DNA from: Kappaphycus alvarezii
Taxonomy: Eukaryota; Rhodophyta; Florideophyceae; Gigartinales; Solieriaceae
Length of the DNA: 64,000 nucleotides
NCBI GenBank assembly: GCA_002205965.3
Contig: NADL03000877.1
Location: 1-64,000 of the forward strand
Reading direction: 5' to 3'
The notes beneath the pieces are model-generated. The model did not search any database. It saw only the letters and a program-made list of their open reading frames with translations, and was not told the DNA's origin. Position 1 is the stretch's first letter; the number at the start of each line of letters is the position of its first letter. Made by a program: the position numbers and the translations under genes. Of this stretch, positions 1 through 9,563 are shown piece after piece.

Positions 1-500
1 TGACGTCTAGGCTTGTGGTAAATCGGTTGAGTGTCACTAAGTTCGAACGAATGAGTAACCGGTACACTTGCTTGTCTTAAATCTGAAACGCTCCATGCAA
101 TTACTTCGGAAGATGTTAACATGTCGGATATTTTCAGTGAGGCGGGGGCGGGAAGTTGCTGCACTTTTCCTTGGATTTCTGCCATTTGGCGACCTTTTTC
201 TTCTTGATCCCCAACCTCAATATTTTGAAGGACCTCTTCCGTCGTGCTCACATCTTCATATATGGAGTTCGCCGTATTCTTATTTTCTTTGCAAAGGTAA
301 TCTTCTTTCATGCTCCGAATTCTGTCCTTTGATTCGATATCATCGCAAAAAGAAACACATTCGGGTTTCAAACTTATCCTAGAATCCCAGTCGTCATCTG
401 TTTCAAACCCGGAATCATAATCGTCCCATGCCATGTTCATTAACCCCCCGAGGGTACCCTCTTCCACTTCCGAAAGTGTTAGTTAGTTCCGAATCTTCGC
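1..500 (-). pseudogene. Ty3/gypsy pol, N-terminal part (runs off the left edge)
   Basis: The minus strand is open without a stop from about 500 down to base 1. It begins with an acidic stretch (SEVEEG, then DDDWDSR) and ends with VTHSFELSDTQPIYHKPRR. That last string is the usual entry to Ty3/gypsy reverse transcriptase, where a [D/E]T-x-PI-x-x-[K/R]PRR motif precedes the RT fingers. The catalytic RT blocks would lie to the left, outside the window. The frame is shifted by one base relative to the protease ORF next to it, with the change near 495-505, so pol is not continuous with gag-pro as sequenced. It could be a decayed copy or carry assembly indels. The assignment rests on motif recognition only. 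Confidence 0.75.
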
Positions 501-1186
501 TGTCATAGATAGAAGTGAAATCTTCACTGTCCGTTTCTTTTAAATCTTCAGGATGCGTGCTTTTGTCGAAATCCAGGGGCATCTTCACGGTTCTGCCGTC
601 AATATTAACTGAAACCATTTGGTTGCCCAAGTCAATGCATGTTCCTAGTCTTTCCATTGTGGGGCAACCAATGATTGCATCGAAAGGGAGATCCGGCATG
701 ACAAGAAAGTCTACATCAACTTTAGAGTCCCCAAAGAACACGGAAACCTTGTCAACAGTGCCCATGCATTTTGAGACGGTTCCATCCACTGCAGTTATTT
801 TTCGAGTCGTTGGAGTAATGTCGAGACCTAGATCTGTCACCAAAGTTTCTGAAATGAGGTTTGGAACAGCACCCGAATCGAAAAGAGCTTGGGGTTTTCA
901 TACCCAATACTTTGACTGGTACCAGCTTAAGACGTCTTGGTGCTGTCGAGGCCAATTGAAGAAACAGTTTCTTACCCTTAGCGGACTTATTAGACCTGAT
1001 AATTTTTTTGAGTTCTTTTCTCGCATCCTCTGCGTCGCCCCTCAAAAGTTGACCAAACGTTATCCCAGTTGGGGCCGATGCAAGCTCAGCCACCAAATTG
1101 TACCTCTTCACATACTCTAGTACGTCCTTAGAGATACTCTTAAATTTCTTACTCTTTTTCGTCTTCTTGGCCGGAGTGACTCCCAC
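415..1186 (-). pseudogene. Ty3/gypsy retropepsin-like protease domain
   Basis: This segment would release the element's mature Gag and Pol proteins. A lysine-rich lead-in (AKKTKKSKKFKS) is followed by APRRLKLVPVKV, and then, one frame over near 895, by ALFDSGAVPNLIS with the FDSGA catalytic aspartate motif. The flap and C-terminal part follow at 843-560, including FLVMPDLPFDAIIG, the usual I[I/L]G strand of retropepsins. The lead-in and the active site are in different frames, so a one-base indel breaks the domain. It is in the same frame as gag upstream, separated by a single TGA at 1187-1189, so either readthrough or a nonsense mutation is possible. The catalytic residues are otherwise intact. 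Confidence 0.8.
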
Positions 1187-2319
1187 TCATGGAACAACTT
1201 GATCAGACCTCCTGGTTCGAGGAGGTACAGGTGCTGGGATATGCTCCAGCATTTCATACTCTAGCCTAGGTTTCTTCGATAAAATGTTCCCTTCCCCATC
1301 CCTTTTTGTCACACTGACTTGACTAATCTCTTCAGCGATGGATACGTTACCGGCATCCGTCAACCTTTGATCCCTTCTATTTTGTAAGATTTTCACCTCT
1401 GGTCCTGACTTACTCCTTGTTTCCGATAAATTTGCCCTCCTGTTGTCTTTAGACCAGCAGTTACTTTCATGATGCCCATATCGACCGCACTTTGCACAAC
1501 GAGTGTTTCTATATGGATTATCAGGACACCTGTTTGCAAAGTGTCCAGGCTTGTGACAGTAAGAACAGACTTCTGCGGCTTTAGGGGCCCCAGACTGGTT
1601 CTTCTTAATGGTAAGAGTATGGCTTTCCAACTGCGAGGTTATCATGTCAAGTCGATTATCGAATCGGGTTTCCAACCTTTCTTCCAAGTTTTTGACATCG
1701 ATCCTGACAGATTCTAATGCCGCTGCACTAGTAGCCGGCCTTTGATAATTCTTTTCAGGATGTACGATAGACATCGATGTGCGGGTTTCCCTCGGTACCT
1801 CACTCAGTGACTGAAACGTCTCCGAATTTTTGACAAATTCTACTATGGTACCCTTCAGTTCATCAAAAGTGTGAGGGCCCTTGATGAGGAGGAAATCGGA
1901 GAGCCGCTTATCCCCCGTAGCCGCCTTACGCAGCATTCCGTACTTGGCTTGGGCATTGACCCAGCCTTTTCATAAAGATCACACAAGCACACTAATGAGC
2001 TTAACAAATCGTCGAAGTTGAGCCGGGCCTCTATGGCGGTACGAATCATCTCATCTGTTTCTACCTCCTTAGCATACTCTTTCACAAGCCACTCACATAC
2101 CTCACCGAAGTTACGCCCATTCCCGTTAAGAGACCACCCGTCGATAAACTTGGACTTATATTTGTGCTTTGCGTCACCATGAAGATAGGCGAAGATACTT
2201 GCGGCCTTCTCTTCATCGCCCTTCTCTCGCATCACAACGTTGACATATGTGTAAAGAAACTCCTCAACGTCTTCAGTCTTGCCCCCTGTGAACGTTATAC
2301 GAGAAGCGTTGAGATCCAT
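1187..2319 (-). pseudogene. Ty3/gypsy gag with two CCHC zinc knuckles
   Basis: This would be the structural capsid and nucleocapsid protein of the element. The ATG at 2319 opens with MDLNASRITFTGGKTEDVEE. A capsid-like helical region follows (EKAASIFAYLHGDAKHKYKS, then FGEVCEWLVKEYAKE). A one-base deletion near 1965 shifts the frame: LYEKAG continues as WVNAQAKYGMLRKAATGDKR. Near the C-terminus lie two zinc knuckles, CSYCHKPGHFANRC and CAKCGRYGHHESNC, both perfect CX2CX4HX4C. The ORF ends at TGA 1187-1189, in frame with the protease segment. Two knuckles and a gag-pro order are typical of Ty3/gypsy elements. The single frameshift is the only defect seen in gag. Confidence 0.85.
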
Positions 2320-2410
2320 GATTGCAGAAAAGAAATCCCCCCGAAGTGTTCCTTACTACTGCTCAACTCGAATACCTCGGGTGCAACCCCCTCCACAAGA
2401 GTACCAAATG

Positions 2411-2858
2411 ATAGGGGTAAATCGGCGGGGGAAGAAATCTTCAGAACCAATTACCCTGAGAAGGAGGTGTTGCGAGCGACAAAAGTGCTACCGTGGTATT
2501 GTTGAACGAACAAAAGGGAGTGTATATAGAAGAGAGTTGAGAAAGCTACAAGCAAGTATAAAAGGGGCAGGGTCTACCACAGACGCTCTGCGACTAGCGT
2601 AAGAAAAAGTTTTCTTGGGTCTGAAGTTGACTCTCAACTTCCTAACTATTTGGGACTTGACTTGAAGTTGTCTGCCAAATTGCTTGACTTCTCCATGAGG
2701 AAGCAGTTCACTCAGCTTATATAGACTTTTGGCTACCCCTAAAGTCCGAACAAAACTACAGAAGATACCAAGAAATGCATAAAAATACTTTGTGTGGACA
2801 ATATACTCTAAGCAAAAGATACTTAAGAAACTAACCATTAATTTGGTCCTCTTATTTC
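2411..2858 (-). promoter_or_regulatory. Probable leader and LTR promoter region of the left Ty3/gypsy element
   Basis: The stretch lies directly upstream of gag on the minus strand and carries a clean minus-strand TATA box (TATATAA, 2717-2723). The matching 3' LTR is outside the window, so LTR ends cannot be set by alignment. A TGGTACTC string just inside 2411 could be the start of a primer-binding site for a tRNA ending in ACCA, but the match is short. No protein-like ORF is convincing here. Confidence 0.4.
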
Positions 2859-3468
2859 CCATTCTCTAAATCAGATCCAAACAACTCCTCTAAAATATCC
2901 ATGCTGTCCAAGCAGTCCCCACAAATATCTGCGAATGGCTCACAGCTCTCTATTTCCCCCTGGGGAGATATCTAGACTACTAAAGATATCTCCATCCGGT
3001 TCCATCGCGGGCACAACTTGATCCATACTCTCCATTCCAGGCCCCACCAGTCCAACACTTTCCATGCCCCCCTGTTCCCTCATCCTCCTCGTCCTCGTCC
3101 TCGTCCTCCTCCCCATCCTCCTCGTCCTCCTCCTCTTCCTCCTCCTCATCCTCTTCCTCCTCCTCATCCTCTTCCTCTTACTCCTCTTCCTCCTCCTCCT
3201 CCTGAGCCTCGTACACTAGCTCAGGGGCTAACCATTCCTCGAAGGACTCCCCGCTCTCCTCCTCGACCTTCTCAGCCTCTCCAGGACTTACCTCCCTCGC
3301 TTCTTCTTCTATGAAGAGGCGGCGAACGAACTCGATGATTTGCTTCTTTGTTTGCCGCCGGATGTAGTCGTCGGCATCGGTTGGCCCGTAGGCGGCGAGA
3401 CGAAGGCCATTGATGGGACCGGAGGGGCGGTTTTTGGAAATAGGGGCACAGGGGCGAAGGTTGTTCAT
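2859..3468 (-). pseudogene. Frame-broken gene for a Glu/Asp-rich acidic protein of unknown function
   Basis: The ATG at 3466-3468 sits in a good context (AAA before ATG) and opens MNNLRPCAPISKNRP. A mixed helical part follows (KKQIIEFVRRLFIEEEAREV) and then a long Glu/Asp tract. Within the tract one codon is TAA (3178-3180), and the acidic reading continues in the same frame after it. Near 3070 the plausible reading moves to another frame (GMESVGLVGPGMESMDQVV). Near 2950, at a run of G residues, it moves again (SCEPFADICGDCLDSMDILEE) and stops at about 2859. All three pieces are protein-like, so one gene of roughly 200 codons with one nonsense change and two indels is the simplest reading. 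I do not recognise the family. It could be host-derived or an accessory ORF of the neighbouring element. Confidence 0.45.
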
Positions 3469-3834
3469 TTTGATAGACGTTGGGGAACGGGATGCAATGT
3501 AGGGTGTTTTGGGTGTGTGGGGGGAGAGGGGTGATGAGTAAAATGATCGGGGGCATTTGGAACTTAGAATAAAGGGGTTTAAATAGGCTCCCGGGGCAGG
3601 TTCTATAGATTAGGAATAGGTAAAATAAATCTGCAAGAGATTTTGCAGTAGTGCATTTGCGCCCTTCTTCACAAAAAGGCGAATTTGGAGGAGGAGGTAA
3701 GCTAAAAGGGAAAAGGGACTTGATTCGGGGTCGATTCAGAGGATTAAATACAGTATAAAAATATCTAGATAAAATGGAAGTAAATTTGGAAATGACGGTG
3801 GGAGAAGTTAGGGGCGAGATCGTTGTAGGTTGCT
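3469..3834. other. Intergenic sequence, no gene seen
   Basis: I see no coding sequence or element ends here. The stretch separates the acidic-protein gene from the tandem repeat next to the copia fragment, and it may hold the promoter of the acidic-protein gene. A minus-strand ORF overlapping 3272-3556 is Pro/Arg-rich and looks like a shadow. Confidence 0.4.
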
Positions 3835-3925
3835 GGATTACACGAGGGGAGGACCATTTCTTGTATTACGTGAAGGGAGGACCATTTCCTGTATTAAATG
3901 AGGGGAGGACCATTTTTGTATTACA
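3835..3925. repeat. Three tandem copies of a ~28-bp unit
   Basis: The unit contains GGGAGGACCATTT followed by a TGTATTA string and occurs three times in a row with small changes. It ends just before the first recognisable copia codons at about 3938. It is a minisatellite-like array or part of an element end. Confidence 0.8.
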
Positions 3926-3937
3926 CCATGTACAGGG

Positions 3938-5450
3938 AGGTTTATAGGATCCTTACTGCTACTGGAAGTATCATCCGAAGTAAGCACGTCAAATTTTCAT
4001 AGGAATGTTTTCCAGGGCACTTTGATGCGGTAAATCATGGATACTTTCATGACACCGGTGACATGTACTCTGAATCTTCTAGTGAATCCAATGCCTCTGT
4101 CAAGATCGATCTGTCCATCTATAGTAACAATGAGGACCCAGCTGGTACAAATAATGGTAATGATAATCCTTCACTTGAACTTGCTTCTATCGCCCTCATT
4201 ACCTATATTCATCAGACCTCTACCAATCAAATTCCACAGATTTGAATCGAAGGGACGGAAAAACTGTCGATACTTAAGCACAACAACAACAAGGCGATCA
4301 TCAAGTAGGGTCCCGGAACAGTTTCAAGTACAATATTCGGCAGTTAAATCGTGTTTACTTCTTGCTCACTGCACTGCCGTCCGCAGCGAAGACATCTGAT
4401 GAGCTTACAGTTTAGGAACCTCTGAAATAACGGGAAGCATCCTAGTGGGTTCACACAATTATTGAAGAGTTCAATACTCTCAAAGAATTATCTACTTACG
4501 TTGACGATCAAGAAATTACCTCAAATATAGAAGTGGTCTCAACTTGCATTGCATTTCGACTAAAACGTGACCAGTATGGCACGAATAATTCGTTCAAAAG
4601 AAGACTTGTCGCACTGGGCAATTTGCAGAGCTGAAATGGTATAACTGCGGTAGAGCTGCATGCTTCTATAGTATGCATTGATATGATACGACTTCTGCTC
4701 ACTCTATCAGTGCCATTTGGCAAGTATCAAAAGTACTCGGACGTTAAAGTTGCGTTTCTACATGCAACCCTGCTAGCATCCTTACAATACTGGACCACGT
4801 CGCAAAAGATTACGGGAGGTTCAGATGCCGATGGCAAAATTTTTCGCTTACGCCAGTCCTTCTGTGGGTTGTTACAGGCACCAGGACTATGGATTAAGCT
4901 ACTTGGTGAGTTTCTTCAATTGCTTGGCTTCACTGTACTCGAAACGACTCAGTTTGTGTTTCCTTGGCACTCGAGGGGTGGTGTGGTGTATATTCTTGCA
5001 TATATGGATATTATTTTGCTATTTGGTGAAAAAATCCAATTTAAAAAGCTCAGGAAGGCTTACAGGAAAAGCTACAACCTACGGATCTTGTAATTCATGT
5101 TTTCTTTCTCGATATCAAGTTTGAGCACACCACGCGGGGAATCTTTCTTTCCCAATCTTCGTTTATTGCTGAGACAATTGGAAAAAATAAAGTAACATGG
5201 AAGAAGCAAAGTAGAAAATGTGTCCTCTCCCTCTGGCTCGCCTTCTTTCAGACGAGCCAAAACCTCTCACTGATGATAAAGTTCGGAATGTTGAAAGCTG
5301 TACTATGTGAAAAACCTGTTGTTCAATTCTTTATATTTCCGCTACAACGAGACTAGATTCGAGCACTTCTATGTCCATGTTAGCAAAACTTATGGCCAAT
5401 AGTCCCCCGGCCCAGGAATCCCCTAAAAAAGATCAATTATCTAATTGGAA
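3938..5450 (+). pseudogene. Ty1/copia pol fragment: integrase tail, linker and reverse transcriptase
   Basis: The first readable part (YRILTATGSIIRSKHVKF, about 3938-4005) matches the tail that follows copia integrase. A Ser/Asn-rich linker runs to about 4400 and includes RRSSSRVPEQFQ. The RT core follows: FRLKRDQYG and RRLVALG (about 4560-4620), IRLLLTLSV, DVKVAFLHATL (4740-4775), FRLRQSFCGLLQAPGLW (4845-4895) and YMDIILLFG (about 5000-5028), in which the second catalytic Asp of YVDD is replaced. Further on LYISATTRLD (about 5330-5360) matches the copia LY-x-[T/S]-x-TRPD block. Several stops and frameshifts separate these blocks, and the protease and most of the integrase are missing. It is an old, 5'-truncated, inactive copy. 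Confidence 0.85.
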
Positions 5451-5458
5451 CTCGCCAT

Positions 5459-6424
5459 ATGGGCACTCTACTGAGGAAGCCTGCAAAGGACGCCCAGAGA
5501 ATTAATTTAATAGTTTGGTGCGACCCAGACTGGGGTCAAGGCAAAGAAGGACGCCGCTCTCGCTCTGACCTTTTAGGGATTTTCAATGACAGCCCGATGA
5601 CTCGGAGTTCTAAGCTTGAGATTTTAATCTCAGTATCATCAACGGAAGCAGGATTTATCGCCCTTTCGATCTGTATTTGTTGTGGAAACTGGGGGTTTGG
5701 CGTCTCGGTCCGCCCTGGGGTACTCAGTCCTGAGTGCTACGTGCCCAACGCAGCCAAGTCAGGGTGATGTAGGCCAAGGTCGGTCGCAACCCTAATCTCA
5801 GTGGAGTTAGGCGAGTGCTAGAGAAACCGGACGAGTTGTTCAGTCTGGTTTACCGATGACACGCTTAGTCTTCAAGCTAGAGGTGGTCGATGCCGAGGCG
5901 CGGTCACACATAAGTACTGTGTCCCGCCGAGGCGTCGTTGACGGGATTGGCTTCCTAGTTTTTGGATCTAAAATACAATCAACTGTAAGCTAGAGTTGCA
6001 CCTGTGACTGTAAAGCGGGTTGAGTGACTTCTCGTCGCTTTGTCTCAACAGTATTAAGGATGTTGCCTGGATAAGAAACGTTTTTGAAGAACTTGATTTC
6101 ATGTGAGATAAACCCACAGTTTTATATCAAGATAGCCGGGGTACTATTAGTTGGTCTGATGGAACCCTCATTCTTGGAAGAATTTCTCACGTAGAAGTCA
6201 AATATTGACACGTTCATGATGCTGTCGAGAATGGTTTTGTGTTTATTGAATACACACCATCTGAGCGGAACAGAGCATATTTACATACTAAGACTTTAAC
6301 TGGAAGCGGCTTCATCCGGTACTGTATGCGGACCTCCTGGAAGCTCCGGGATATCAGTAAGTCGAGGGGGCGTGTCCGCGGTGCAACTTTAGGAGATTTG
6401 TCCTCTATCCTCTTTCGGGCTTAA
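5459..6424 (+). pseudogene. Ty1/copia RNase H domain, split by a solo LTR
   Basis: RNase H would degrade the RNA strand during reverse transcription. The first half contains VWCDPDWGQGKEGRRSRSD and ISVSSTEAGFIALSI, matching the copia blocks with D-x-D-W and S-[T/S]-A-E-A-E. It breaks at 5677. The second half resumes at 6056 with WIRNVFEELDF, then PTVLYQDSRGTISW and VFIEYTPSERNRAYLHTKTL, the usual end of copia pol. Removing bases 5678-6055 rejoins the halves in frame. Additional stops lie after ELDFM and VKY, so the domain was already decaying or has decayed since. Confidence 0.8.
5678..6050. mobile_element. Solo LTR (373 bp) with 5-bp target duplication
   Basis: The block starts TGTTGTGG and ends CTCAACA, so it has the TG...CA ends and short inverted TGTTG/CAACA termini of an LTR. 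The 5 bases before it (GTATT, 5673-5677) are repeated exactly after it (6051-6055). No internal element genes lie between the ends, so it is a solo LTR left by LTR-LTR recombination. It is shorter than the 550-bp LTR of the copia element at 19 kb and does not match it beyond the first bases, so it belongs to a different family. Its orientation cannot be told. Confidence 0.9.
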
Positions 6425-7170
6425 CATATGGCATACGTGTTAGGTTCCCGTCCGGGAACTAAACACGTGTAGGACTATCAGATCAATATGATGCTTTTTC
6501 TTTAAATCTTTAATGATTAATCTTCTTTACGTGGCCCAGCTATTCATTTGGCAGTGCCCTATCTGGTCTACTGTAGGTTTGTCAGATGCATAAGTTGGAA
6601 TTCAGTTTGACCGATAGTGACCATTTACACTTTCCATAGGTCTCAAAAAGTAATGAATGGGGAATGCAGAGCTGGTAACGATCAGCTTGCTGCTCCCTAA
6701 GGAAGTTCATGAGAAAAAAGTCTTATTCACTTTCAAGAGAGCCTACCTATCACGGAGGTTTCGATAGCAAATTTACATCTTTTATGATTCGGCCGCATTG
6801 AGGGAGGTGACCAGATTAGAAGTATGCACCCTCCTGTGGTAGGGCGTCAAGGGGTTCAAGAAGTTGACGTCGAGGAAGTTCGTGACTCCATCGCTTCCCG
6901 TCGCCCAGATTTATGGCCTCGTGCGATGGACACCGTCTCGCGGTTCGACGGTAGCGTGGCTGGACGCTTTCTGCAGGTCCACCGCGAGGAGGACGACTTG
7001 GCGGTCGTGTTGTCATGTTGCGTGCACACCACGCTCACAGTGCGGGAGATGACCCCCGAAACAGTAGAAGGCTTTAGGGCAGTTTCGTCTCCATCACGGT
7101 AAGTCCGAAGGTAACAGCGGGACTTGGAGCCGCACCGCGAATACACAGGGGTCAACAATGGCTTTGAGGC
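6425..7170. other. Region between copia remnant and RT-only element, no confident gene
   Basis: Bases 6425-6815 show no ORF or element end. From about 6820 the base composition becomes GC-richer and frames are open on both strands for up to about 115 codons, but none has recognisable motifs. This may be the decayed C-terminal part of the minus-strand RT-only element to its right. Confidence 0.4.
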
Positions 7171-7293
7171 TAGGGCACGAGGCGCAGTACACCCATTCCT
7201 TGGCACCCGGGAGGGTCATAGAGGCGCGGAATGCGTGCCTTTTTTGATCCCCGGAGCAAATACTCTCTTGCACCCCTGCAATAAATGTGTCGG

Positions 7294-8849
7294 TTAGTTT
7301 CTATTGCGATGGTGTGGTACGTGAGCAAAAGGCAGTAAATGGGGGAATCCTGGACTGCAGACAGGAGAGTGATCAATTCTGGTGGGCATCCAAAGAGTTG
7401 TTATAGGTTGCAAAGTTCCTGATAGGAGTGAGCAGAGCAACCTGTTGGCGGCCGAGCTGGAGGCGAGGAAAGCTCCTACAGCGATGTTCTTGGCGGAAGT
7501 GAATCCGATCCCATTGGAAGGCCGCTTCGCATCCAGTGAATTCACTGGAAGTTGGAGTTTACGCAAAACCTCCGAATCTAGAACCCCTTCGCCAGTGTGC
7601 GGACGCTGCGCTCCGTCATATCGCCGTGCGTGGCGGCGCCCTCAGCTGTGGGCAACGTTGGGACTACGAGCAGTAGATGACCGATTTTGCAGACCACAAA
7701 GCAATTTGGGAGCAGCTAGAACGCTTCTTTCATATCCTCGAGGTCGACGGTGGCCCCGAGGAACGGTTCTAGGGACTGGGTATGGGTAGTAAAAGTTCCC
7801 TTTGTGAAGGTCTGTGAGCCGACCGAAGCATTGCGGAGGAGTGTGCCCTCACCATACTCTTGTTCGAGGACCTTCAGGCAGAAGCGCTGCACAGATTTTG
7901 GTGGGGTCACTGGCCGCCAGACTATTTCATTTTGGCAAAGAGAAATGCAAACCCTTGGTGGTAGAGTCAAGAGAAGAGAGGATTTCAACTGCCCGGCGGG
8001 GTTGGTAGTGGCGCACAATGATTTACCCGTCGTCACGGTACCAGATTGGGACCAGCATGCGGCATATTTGTTTGTCTTCCTCGTCTTGGGAACTTAGAAG
8101 CTCTTGGAGCTTGAGTACAAAGGGGTGCAGAACCAAGTCGAAGAGGAGGCTACCGAGGTTTTCCCATAGTTGCGTTCCTCGCATGCTTCTGATAATACTA
8201 TCAGAAGCATGCAAGGAACGCTATGGCTACCAGTTTACAGGTACGCTGGCTCGAGAGTATAGAAGTACGAGACTCACGGTAGTAACTCCGGGAGGAGTAT
8301 CCTGACGGTTTCCAAGGAAGCAGCAGGACTGCACAAATTTAACGCATTTTTCAAGTCTGCAGTCAGCATACTGTAAGCGGAATCCGTTCCGAACTTTTGA
8401 ACAACCCATCGAACGCCGTGCACAACTGCGTCGGTTCCAGCTCGAGTGGTTGTTCTCATTTTTAGGGGCTGAAGGTACTCAGCTGCCGTCGGGGTAGCCC
8501 GCTTCATGAGACAGCTGAATGCCATTCTACGTGGCGTTTGTGCTGTCCTTTTTTTGTGCGTATCTGAGCGCGAAATCTCTCCGCTATGGCCACCTCTGCG
8601 CCGAACTACATATCGACTTCCACCCGATGGCTTTCGATATATACGAGTCTGCCGGTCCCGGTGCCGAACGAGGTCTGTCCAGAATTGCTGAGTACATCGC
8701 ACTACGTAAAGGCAGTAGCCCTGCCTTCGAGCGCGATCGCTTGTTCACGATTATCAGTTCGCTCGTACAACAACGAACTTCTGTCGCGATCAACCGACGA
8801 CTACTCAACCGTTCCTGGCTCGGATAGATTTTTCCCCTTTTGAGGACCG
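7294..8849 (-). pseudogene. RT-only element: palm and C-terminal part of reverse transcriptase
   Basis: Several minus-strand frames together read as the palm of a reverse transcriptase. At about 8300-8460 stand TRAGTDAVVHGVRWVV and ADLKNALNLCS, matching the G-x-x-A-x-V-H and K-x-[D/N]-x-x-NA-F-N block. At 8100-8165 is NLGSLLFDLVLHPFVLKLQE, the GDPLG-x-LLF block with GDP lost. At about 8025-8045 is WYRDDG, the catalytic YxDD with both Asp kept. Then, at 7470-7565, come SNGIGFTSAKNIAVGAFLASS, the C-terminal 'GLGL...A..AAYLAS' block of this RT family. Frameshifts and stops separate all blocks, and a new hairpin lies inside at 8164-8226. Related C-terminal pieces occur at 24.6-25.4 and 41.2-42.1 kb. 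The exact RT clade is uncertain. No endonuclease was seen. Confidence 0.65.
8164..8226. repeat. Near-perfect hairpin (27-bp stem, 4-nt loop) inside the RT pseudogene
   Basis: The left arm 8164-8194 and right arm 8199-8226 are inverted copies. They share CCATA, GCGTTCCT and GCATGCTTCTGATA, with one mismatch, a three-base bulge and the loop ATAC. It interrupts the region between the NALN and LGSLLF blocks. Confidence 0.85.
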
Positions 8850-9563
8850 CTAGCCCCCCCTTTTCTGCTTGGTAAAGTCTTCTTCTTCTTTTTTTGCTAA
8901 CGTCATAAAGGGCACGACGGCTATCCAAAGAACCAGAGCTGGCGTAGTTCTACCTTCGGCAAGGATATTCACCACCCTTGCGAGCGCAACTAAGAATCCA
9001 GACAGTCCAGATGAGGATGGGGCTCGCAATAGTTCAACTATGTGAGATGGTCGCAGGCCAGAACGTCCGGCGGAGGATCCAGGTTTAAAACTGCTGGCAG
9101 CTATAAGGACTTCCTCCTCAATGAAGTTGCGGAACGGCATGTTGGTTTCTCCTTGAGAAAAACCCCTCGCCCTGTTTAGGGGCGGTTTCTTCCGACGTTT
9201 GTCGAGCAGGGCCTGGATGACGCTATGGGTTGGTGGGAGGACACCGAGCGAACCTAGGGCTTGGGCAGCCTTAACAAATACCCCCTCGTTGGCCAGGCCG
9301 GTGACCTGTCTAATGTGCAGCTGATGCTTGTCGCTGGCGGCTGTGGCTGTCAGTGAATGATCAGTAAACCGTTGGATGGCTGCTTCCCAAAGTCCGTGGA
9401 ACTGGCCTTGGTTCCATAATGCTATCCGCTCCCTCATTTTGTCGGCAAGAGACTGTCGTCGGTTCTCGGGTGTGTCGGAGCCGGAGCAGGACAGTGTTGC
9501 AAGCATGACGGCTGGGAATAGGAACAGTTTGGCGAAAGCGTGCGAGGCCCCCGGGGCTCTAGC
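8850..9563 (-). pseudogene. RT-only element: N-terminal part of reverse transcriptase
   Basis: An ATG at 9504-9506 opens a 218-codon frame. Residues about 20-45 (ADKMRERIALWNQGQFHGLW) match the 'R...W..G....LW' block that precedes RT in this family. Residues 141-160 read KPGSSAGRSGLRPSHIVELL, the G-S-[S/A]-A-G-x-[S/D]-G-L-R-P motif that starts the RT fingers. VVNILAEGRTTPALVLWIAVV follows, corresponding to the strand before 'L-x-x-L-x-K-K'. The frame continues upstream without stop to 9564 (FAKLFLFPAVM), so the ATG at 9506 need not be the true start. The palm continues in other frames to the left. It is the best-preserved piece of this copy. Confidence 0.7.

Noticed and set aside
6824..7102. 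92-codon plus-strand ORF in GC-rich DNA
   Set aside because: Frames are open on both strands here, no motif is seen, and neighbouring coding remnants are on the other strand.
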